Below, piece by piece: positions 57,178-64,000 of a DNA stretch of 64,000 nt (its first letter is position 1; every line of letters begins with the position of its first letter). The notes beneath the pieces are model-generated. The model was not told where the DNA came from, ran no database searches, and saw only the letters and a list, made by a program, of their open reading frames with translations. The position numbers and the translations under genes are program-made. Origin of the DNA: CAKZML01 sp963823435 (lineage in GTDB: Bacteria > Pseudomonadota > Gammaproteobacteria > Steroidobacterales > BM003); the NCBI GenBank assembly GCA_963823435.1, contig CAWGLN010000001.1:1550001-1614000 (forward strand), written 5' to 3'.

Positions 57178-58473
57178 TTACAGTCGGTCCTTCAGGCGGT
57201 AGTACAGCATACCCAGGGCAACCAGTTGACTGCCGACGGCCTGCCCGAAGGGGATGCGCCAGTGTTTGATTTTCTCGAACAGGTCGAGTCGCTCCAAGGT
57301 GCCACCTACCGCGTCGGCCATGATTTCCCCAGCCACGTGAGTGAAGTTGACGCCATGACCCGAGTATCCCTGGGTGTAGAAGACGCTGTGGTGAAACGCT
57401 GCCCAGCAGCGGTACCCGGTTAATGACGATACCGATGTTGCCGCCCCAGGCGTAGTCAATGCGCATGCCCTTGAGTTGGGGAAAGATTTTCAGCATCCGC
57501 GGCATGATGCTGCCCTTGATGTCGGCAGGTTCTCGCCCTGAGTAATTGCAGCGCCCGCCGAACAGCAGTCGCCGGTCTGCCGACAGGCGGAAATAGTCCA
57601 GCACGTAATTGGGATCGCAAACCGCGAGGTCGAGGGGATTGATCTGTCTGGCCATGTCTTCATCCAGCGGCTCTGTGGCCAGGATGTAACTCCCCGCCGG
57701 AAACACCAGTCCTGATAGTTTTTTTCTTTCAAGCGCGTGGTAGGCGTTGCCTGCAAGCACTACCGCGTCGGCATCCACGTGTCCGCCGGCGGTAATCACC
57801 CTTGGCCTGGTTGTGTGCTGGATATGGGTCACCGGGGATTGCTCGAATATCTTCAGCGCCCAGGGAGACCGCGGCGTGCGGCCTCACCCTTGCACAGATT
57901 CAGGGGATGCAGGTGACCGTTGTAGTGATTGATCAGACCACCGATGTAGGCGTCGGTACCCAGCACCTCGTCGATCTGGTTTTTCCCTACCAGGCGAAAG
58001 GGGTGCGGGAATTTCCGGCGCTGCAATTGCGCATACTCCGTCTCAAGGGCGCGCATATGCCGCGGTTTGATGGCCACGTCCATGTAGCCGTCTTTCAGGT
58101 CGCACTGGATAGCGTATTTTTGCACGCGTTCATGGATGATCTCGTGACCGCGCCAGCGCATGGTCCACACTGCATCGGCTACCTGGTCCCCATGTCGGGC
58201 AAGCAGCTTTTTCTCGCCGCTGATACCGCCAATCAGTTGTCCGCCATTACGCCCGGTCGCGCCCCAGCCCACGCGGTTGGCCTCGATCACCGCTACCTTG
58301 TAGCCGCGCTCGGCCAGGGTCAGGGCAGTTGCTACGCCCGAAAAGCCTGCCCCTACCACGCATACGTCAACCCTGCGACTGCCGTTCAGCGGAGCATAGC
58401 GGGCTGTATCGTTGGACGTGGCGGCGTAATAGGACGCGCAATGCTCTTGTTTCTGGTAAGGAAGTCCAGACAT
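57178..58473 (-). CDS. FAD-dependent oxidoreductase, gamma-glutamylputrescine oxidase-like (frameshifted)
   Basis: A DAO-superfamily flavoenzyme of about 430 residues after joining. The N-terminal piece has the PuuB-type start (EHCASYYAATSNDTARYAPL), the FAD-binding GxGxxG motif VCVVGAGFSGVATALTLAER, and GWGATGRNGGQLIGG. A shift near 57870 leads to DADAVVLAGNAYHALERKKL, YILATEPLDEDMARQINPLD and YFRLSADRRLLFGGRCNYSG. A second near 57420 leads to VFYTQGYSGHGVNFTHVAGE and the C-terminus. Relatives oxidise polyamine derivatives, sarcosine-like amines or gamma-glutamylputrescine; no puu genes are nearby, so the substrate is open. Confidence 0.82.
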
Positions 58474-58496
58474 GGTTGTCGCCTGTTTCTCGCCGC

Positions 58497-59415
58497 CTAG
58501 GGTATCGGTGCATTGCTATCGAGTTCGTGGCCGCCTTCTGAATACTCCGGTGGAACCATGAGTTCTTCGATGGCCGGCAACACACTGCGCAATATCTGCT
58601 CGCCGTTTTCGCTTTCGATCAGGCCCACCAGTATGTAGTTACGCCAGTTGACACCGCGCACCATGATCGCGTCCGAGTGCCATTGACGCCAGGTACCGGA
58701 CTTGCGAAACAGGGTCGCCCTGGGCGCAAGTTCATCCAGTTGCGATACAAATTTGTGGTGCAGTCTCGGATCAATCAGATCGTTGAGCATTTGTTCAGAA
58801 CGATGCTCATTGATCAGACGGTGCGTGGCGAGCAGGTAAAAGAACCTGCATACCTGGGTCGCGGTGGCACCGTGAGAAATATTGTACAGCGGGTCGCCGG
58901 ACCGGGGTCCGGTACTGGCATACCGCTTGCCCACCCAAAGACCACCGCCTCGTTTCTCGTCATAGAAGCCGTACTGCGGGTCACGCAATATGCTCTGAAT
59001 CTTGCCCATGCCGATGCGATCGATCATGCGGGTCGCGGCGGAGTTGCTGGACACGCGAATCATGTCCGCCAGGTCTTTCTCTATCTCCGGGGTTTCCGGC
59101 AGACTGCCGTCCTCGAATGATACGTAGGCGGCCAGCAGTATCGCGATTTTTGGCAGGCTGGCCGCGTACATCATCTGGTTGCCGTTTACCCGTGCAAATC
59201 TTGGAATCTCGCCGTTCATGTCGACCACGCCTATGGCCATTTTCTTGTTGCGTATCAGTTTTTTCCACTCGGGGTTGGCGTTCAGGCGTTCCTCCAGGGC
59301 GGCCTGGAACTGGGCATCCACACGGTTGTATAGCGGTTGCCAGCTGTCGGTGGCCTGCGACTGAGACACCGGAAAGCGACAGAACAACGGCAAGCAATAG
59401 TTTCAGAAGTCGCAT
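58497..59415 (-). CDS. Class A beta-lactamase-like serine hydrolase, exported (one frameshift)
   Basis: About 305 residues with a signal peptide (MRLLKLLLAVVLSLSGVSVA), joined across a shift near 59365 to the mature part (SQATDSWQPLYNRVDAQFQA). Active-site motifs of serine beta-lactamase/PBP enzymes are in order: S-x-x-K in AASLPKIAIL, S-x-N in VSSNSAATRM, and K-S-G in RKSGTWRQWH. The usual class A E166 loop is not obvious, and relatives of this kind are often annotated simply as serine hydrolases. It could be a beta-lactamase, a D,D-peptidase-like enzyme or an esterase; resistance should not be assumed. It starts 13 bp after the translocase gene upstream on the same strand. Confidence 0.82.
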
Positions 59416-59427
59416 GGTCGATAACCT

Positions 59428-60866
59428 TTAGACGGGTGCGTCGACGAGTTGCGCGTGCGCCATGGACCAGCGCTTGTTTTCCAGGTAGAGATAATAGCTC
59501 AAGCCAAACCAGACCAGGACCAGGAAGACATTGACCATTATGAAGTCCTGGGTGGTCAGCTGAATTACCCGTGTGCCGATCAGGATGGTCAGGGCGGCAA
59601 AGCCGTCACCCAGACGCACGAACAAGCTGTCAACGGTGGGCTTGGCCTGGTAAAGCATCTCTTTTGTAGTCGGTAGCCACAGCATGTGACGGGCGGTGTT
59701 GTTTACCGAGTAGTTACTGGAGTTCTCTGCAACCTTCATGATCTTGATCAGGCCCAGGATAGGCGCGATGGCCATGGTCGCGTAGGCAACCAGGGATATG
59801 AACGGGGTTGTCAGTAACAAAAGCCGCATGCCCCCAAAACGCATTATCCGGGAAACAAAGAAGGCCTGGAGAATCAGGCTGGCGAGGTTCACCCAAAAGT
59901 ACAAGCCGCCGTAAAAAACGGTTGTGGCTTCCCTGAGGGCCTTGTCAAAGGCTGCCGGGTCCGATGCCAGCGTGGCCAAGGTCCTGTCGCAGGTTTTCCT
60001 GCACCAGTCCAAACAGGATGTTGTCACCGCTGGCTACCACCCAGCTGAAGACCAGCATCATGAGCGCGGTAGCGGTCAGGTAGCGATGACGCAGGATGAG
60101 TCGGTAGGGACCCTCGTTGGACGGGGCAGCGGGTTCGTCCCAGCGCGATGTTGTCCATTCCGAAGGGCTGCCGTAGGTGCCGCGCCGGTCGGACCAGGTG
60201 GCCAGGACCAGGGCGGCCACCAGCGGCAGGATGGAAATCAGTATCAGGTCGAAAGCCTGGATGGACTCAAACTGAACCAGTTGCTCTCCAAGCCAGGAAC
60301 CCACCACGGCGCCGCTGGCAGCGCCAACCGCGACGATAGGAAACAGACGTTTTCCACGCTCCGGCCCATACAAATCCGAGCTGAAGGCCCAGAACTGGGC
60401 AACCAGGGTGACGCTGAAAATTCCGACAAACAGGTAGAAAATGATTTCGATATGGGGAATCATGTCCAGCGGCTTGCCGGGCTGGGTAAGCCAGAACAAG
60501 CGCCAGCATGCGACGGCGAAGAAATCCGCCGACCTTCAGGATCAGGTCGCGCCGGGTGACTCGGGCGGCAAGGCTCGCGTACAGCGGCATGACGCCAATC
60601 AGCACCAGGCTTTGCGCGAAAGCCGAATAGGCCTTGATTTCCAGCTTTGACAATCCCTTGATGTCGGATATGGCGAGCCATCCTTCGCGCACCGGCTTGA
60701 TCAGGTAATATGCCGTCAAAATCAGGAAGATGTTGCTGATCAGGATGACGCAGGTTATGCCCTCACGCGGTTTTACGTCCGCAAATAGCCGCAGTACCCG
60801 TTCAAAGGACGAGAAATGAATATTACCTGTTATCGTCAGTGGCCATAGTTCTTCCGTCCAGGACAT
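59428..60866 (-). CDS. ATP/ADP translocase-like (Npt/Tlc-type) membrane carrier (frameshifted)
   Basis: About 478 residues after joining three pieces, with roughly ten to twelve helices. The N-terminal piece has ILISNIFLILTAYYLIKPVR followed by EGWLAISDI, close to the Tlc/Npt1 start of nucleotide transporters. The second frame (from about 60500) has FAVGIFSVTLVAQFWAFSSD-like sequence (YLFVGIFSVTLVAQFWAFSS) and VGAASGAVVGSWLGEQL. The third (from about 59985) has TVFYGGLYFWVNLASLILQA and TKEMLYQAKPTVDSLFVRLG, with the conserved Lys of this family. Free-living bacterial members are of unknown substrate and are not necessarily nucleotide exchangers. The start codon at 60866 overlaps the divergent gene and may really lie near 60820. 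Confidence 0.75.
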
Positions 60867-63796
60867 TCCGTCTGCTGTCGCTGAGTCTGTACTATGCGTG
60901 GTGTTTGTCGGGAGTGCGGCGTTGGCCGGTCCGGTGGATCCTCCGCCGCCAGGGTCGTGAGCGAAGCCCAGAAACTGGTTCGGAAATGAAACGGAATCCT
61001 CGCGGACCTTATAGCAGGATTCGCTGGTACTGCAAGGACGGAATGTACAGTTTCCTCCGGTGCCCTATGCCTGCCGCGATCACGGTGGCGGCATCCAGCA
61101 TGCGGAGTATTCAGCCAAGACGCGCACGCCTGGCGGAATTGGGATGGTCAGTGGGTACAATTTATGCTGCCTCGAATGCTCCGAGGAGATGTTTGACTGC
61201 CCAGCCGCGCCAGCAGCGGCTGCGGGAACTGCCGCTGGAACGTTATCTTATGGATATCGACGACGAATGGGTACTGCACCGCGCACATTTTATCGCGGCG
61301 GGTCCAGGTGGAAGACGAGGTTACCGCCGGACGCGAGTTGTTGCTCAGCGTGCTGCAGGACAGGGTCTGGGCCAGGGAAAATTATCTCCTGACACGGGAA
61401 CTGACGCGGGTAGTGCCGCATGGCGAGGAGTCAGACCTGTCGCGGCGTGTGCGACGGTCAGCACGTGGAATTGGCGGAACTGGATCCTGCGGCGGAGTCG
61501 CTGGAGGGCGGAGATTCATTCCTCTCCCACGGTGCGCAACGGGGTAGACTGCGCGCGTGGGCGAGACGGTGTTGCCAATGCCGAAACGCAGGCCGCCGCG
61601 TTTGCGCTGGCGGATGACCTGGACCTGCTGTACGGACCCAGGTCGGCGCGTCGGGACCGCTTGACCGGAAACTCGCCGGCTTGCAGAAGGCGGCGGCTTA
61701 TTGCAGGGACTGGCACGATGACGTTACTGCAATCCATCGTCGAGGACCGTCCGGCAAGAATCAGTGGGTTTGTGCCGCGCTGCGGGGTCGCTCAGGCTAT
61801 CGCTGTTGGCCGCACCTTGATCCTGCCCAGACGTCTGGCCGCTTCTGGATGTTCTGGATGGTCTTGAGACCGAGGTGCGTTTTGCCTTCCACACCGTAAT
61901 TGACAATCGTCACTGGTCCCGGGCAGAATTGCTGGACCTGACGACGGCACTAATGGATTGCGCCTACGGTTCCGGTCTGTTGTCGGCGGGCGAACTTACC
62001 GCCATCGACGCCGCATTGGCTTTCGGTGAGGCAAGAGATTCCCCTGCGCGTTACCAGCAGGGCCTAGGCCAGCTGCGGCGGGTTCCGGCCTGGGCGGCGG
62101 GCAATGTGCGCATACGCTTTCGCCGAACCGCTGGTCAGGTACTAGCCGCTCTGGATCCAAGGGCCGCACGCTTCACCGACGATATGTTGCGTGGTTCGCC
62201 GGTGTGGATGCTGGGCGACACCTTGCGATTGCTCAGTCGAGGACCTGGGTGAGCTGACTGGAAGCGTGGTTGAAATTAGCGGCCAGACCATCAGCACCGC
62301 GATTGCTCTTGAACCAGGGTATGGCCCGGGGACGGCTGAGAGTTTTCGAAACCCTGGAGGCTGGCAGATGCGGGCTCACCCCCTCCCCACGGATATCGTG
62401 GTCTTGCCGGAAACCATAGCCGAGCTCGAGCCGGTCGCAGGCATCCTGACCCTGGGCGAGGGCAACGCGCTGTCTCATGTGCAATTGCTGGCGCGCAATT
62501 TCGGTATCCCGAATGTGGCGATCGACCAGGAAACCGTTGACCTGATCCGGCCGCTGGAGGGTCGTGAAGTGGTGCTGGTTGTGGGTCCCAACGGCAATGT
62601 GGTTTTCCGTGCTGAGTGATGATGCGACGGCGATTTCAGACCTGTTCGAAACCGTGGGACAGGAGCCGTCGGCCGGTCATCTCACGGTGCCGGCGCCGAA
62701 TCTGGAGCTGACCGACATCCTGCACCTGAAGGACATCGGGCGGGAACTGTCGGGCAAGGTTGTCGGGCCAAAGGCCGCCAACCTGGGCCAGCTCAACCGA
62801 ATGTTCCCGGGAAGGGTGGCACCGGCCATTGCGATACCTTTTGGGGTCTACGCGCAGCAGCTTGAAGCCAGGCGGGGTCTAATGCCCCGCATTCGGGCGG
62901 CTTATGCCGACGCTGGGCCAGCGGCGGGGTCAACAATGAAGAACTCGAGTGCCTGGCTCGCCCAGGTGCGCACCGACATTGCCGCCCTGACGCTTGGGCG
63001 AGTCAGCTTCGCGACTCGCCTGATTGCAGGCCATGGCCGAGGAGTTCGGCGAGCGCGGAAGGTTACGGCGTGTTCGTGCGTTCGGATACCAATGTCGAAG
63101 ACCTGCCGGAATTCACCGGTGCAGGTCTGTCGGAAACCGTCCCCAACGTGGTGGGTCTGGAGGCCCAGCTTGGCACGGTGCCCACGGGTCTGGTCCTCGG
63201 TACTGAGTCCCCGGGCACTGGCCTGGCGCTCCAGTTTGCTGAGCAATCCGGACCAGGTTTTCGCCTCGGTGCTGTTGATGAAAAGCGTGCCGTCGGACAA
63301 GTCCGGTGTGCTGGTTATCGGTAACCTGATTGATCCGCTGGAGTCCGGCTTGACTGCGTCGACGGCCTGGGGAGTCGGTGGCGCCGTGGCCGGAGAGGCG
63401 GCCGAGAGCCATCGTCATTCTACCCGAGTCAGTCCGGCTGGTCTCAGAAGCCAAGGCGCCGTACAGACGGCAACTGTCCCGACCGGCGGCGTCGACTGGC
63501 TACCGGCGCCGGCCGGGCGGGTACTGGAGGCTGGCTGAAATTGATCAGCTGCGCAGTCTCGCGGTCGGAGGTGGTGGAGAAATATGTGCCGGTGCTGGAT
63601 GATGCGGGCAAGCCACGGCCATGGGATATTGAGTTCGGGTTTGTTGGCGGTGAATTGACGCTTGTTCCAGATACGTCCCCTGGTTGAGAAAAACGCGCAA
63701 CGTGCCGGGATACGCGATGCGCAAATTTCGACCGGCTCTGTGGCCGATGCGGTTGATGCCCCGACACTGGTTGTGGATCTGGCGGCGCTCGATTAG
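60839..63796 (+). pseudogene. Exported PEP/pyruvate-binding domain protein (PEP-synthase-like), heavily frameshifted
   Basis: About 980 codons broken by roughly ten shifts. A signal-like N-terminus (VVFVGSAALAGPVDPPPPG after one shift) is followed by PPVPYACRDHGGGIQHAEYS, VEDEVTAGRELLLSVLQDRV, FAFHTVIDNRHWSRAELLDL, the swivelling phosphohistidine domain (EGNALSHVQLLARNFGIPNV, His in LSHVQL), a linker (GKVVGPKAANLGQLNRMFPG) and the pyruvate-phosphate-dikinase-type ATP-grasp region (GVFVRSDTNVEDLPEFTGAG, then SETVPNVVGLEAQLGTVPTG). It ends APTLVVDLAALD at 63796. The order (swivel domain before the ATP-binding one) differs from classical PpsA. Real decay or poor sequence near the window end; all family motifs survive, which favours the latter. 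Confidence 0.75.
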
Positions 63797-63809
63797 CGGA
63801 GCAGACACA

Positions 63810-64000
63810 ATGAAAGCGACTTACGTGGATTACAATTACCCTGTTGCCACTGACACTGGCTGGCCGAGCGACCTGGCGCTGGCGGTATCCGCTGGATGGT
63901 GAATCGGAGTCTGGCATACGACGGCTGGAAGGCTATCAACTGCTTCAGCAACAGCCTTCGGGCCCCAAGCTTTCACCCGGGGGCACTGTGGGGTGTGAAG
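63810..64000 (+). CDS. Start of an unidentified exported protein (3' partial)
   Basis: It begins with the ATG at 63810, 13 bp after the preceding stop. The annotated frame closes after 30 codons, but with one base removed near 63820 it reads TWITITLLPLTLAGRATWRW, a signal-like segment, followed by RYPLDGESESGIRRLEGYQL and on to the window end without a stop. That is probably the true frame with another indel. No family recognised. Confidence 0.45.

Noticed and set aside
58497..59415. Antibiotic-resistance gene
   Set aside because: Serine hydrolase motifs are present, but the class A glutamate loop is unclear and the context is chromosomal housekeeping, so resistance is not supported.
1..64000. 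tRNA, rRNA or prophage genes
   Set aside because: No cloverleaf-like, rRNA-like or phage structural sequence was noticed; this is by eye and not a formal scan.

Overview
The window looks like a GC-rich (about 60%) chromosome segment from a gammaproteobacterium, probably free-living and aquatic. This rests on gene content: a bifunctional aspartokinase/diaminopimelate decarboxylase, RlmJ, a DUF47-Pit phosphate pair, wax-ester synthase, HutD, PA3496-like and TolB/TPR-type proteins. I saw no rRNA, tRNA, CRISPR array or prophage. Many otherwise conserved genes carry single-base insertions or deletions that restore the family reading frame a few codons later. Indels are densest at the two ends (1-2785, 60.8-63.8 kb) and in 26.3-27.5 kb. 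I read most of these as assembly or sequencing errors rather than true decay, but I cannot prove it.

Layout: 1-2.8 kb, two complex I subunit 5/MrpD-like antiporter subunits (frameshifted). 3.2-11.4 kb, a universal stress protein and small enzymes, a TolB/TPR membrane protein, a patatin lipase and a wax-ester synthase with a basic tail. 11.8-17.5 kb, one giant secreted protein with sialidase-type Asp boxes, fourteen copies of an 11-residue repeat and seven HYR modules. 17.6-21.4 kb, a second TolB/TPR protein, an FKBP isomerase and a thioesterase split by a 159-bp MITE-like element. 21.5-26.2 kb, DUF47-Pit, MazG, RlmJ and a receiver-kinase fusion. 26.3-35.6 kb, secreted peptidases, a class V aminotransferase-like enzyme, an amidohydrolase and a lipase-like lipoprotein. 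35.7-37.1 kb, a toxin-antitoxin pair whose toxin has an in-frame stop, then HutD.

The most interesting block is 37.5-50.5 kb. On the + strand lie a MetF-like reductase and two MttB-superfamily methyltransferases without an amber (pyrrolysine) codon, followed by a DUF819 membrane protein and lysC-lysA. Facing them on the - strand is a five-gene run: corrinoid protein, DUF1638, 'virulence factor' (PF13769), methyltetrahydrofolate:corrinoid methyltransferase and a [2Fe-2S]/ASKHA corrinoid activator. Together these can move a methyl group from a methylated substrate (probably a quaternary amine) to cobalamin, then to tetrahydrofolate, then to methylene-THF, with the ASKHA protein repairing oxidised cobalamin. 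Three of these proteins end in runs of arginine.

51-64 kb: a small acidic protein, a DsbA-like thiol oxidoreductase, an NhaC antiporter, a DUF2799 lipoprotein, an EEP-family nuclease/phosphatase, a PuuB-like FAD oxidase, a class A beta-lactamase-like hydrolase, an ATP/ADP-translocase-like carrier, a badly frameshifted PEP/pyruvate-binding protein, and the start of one more gene.
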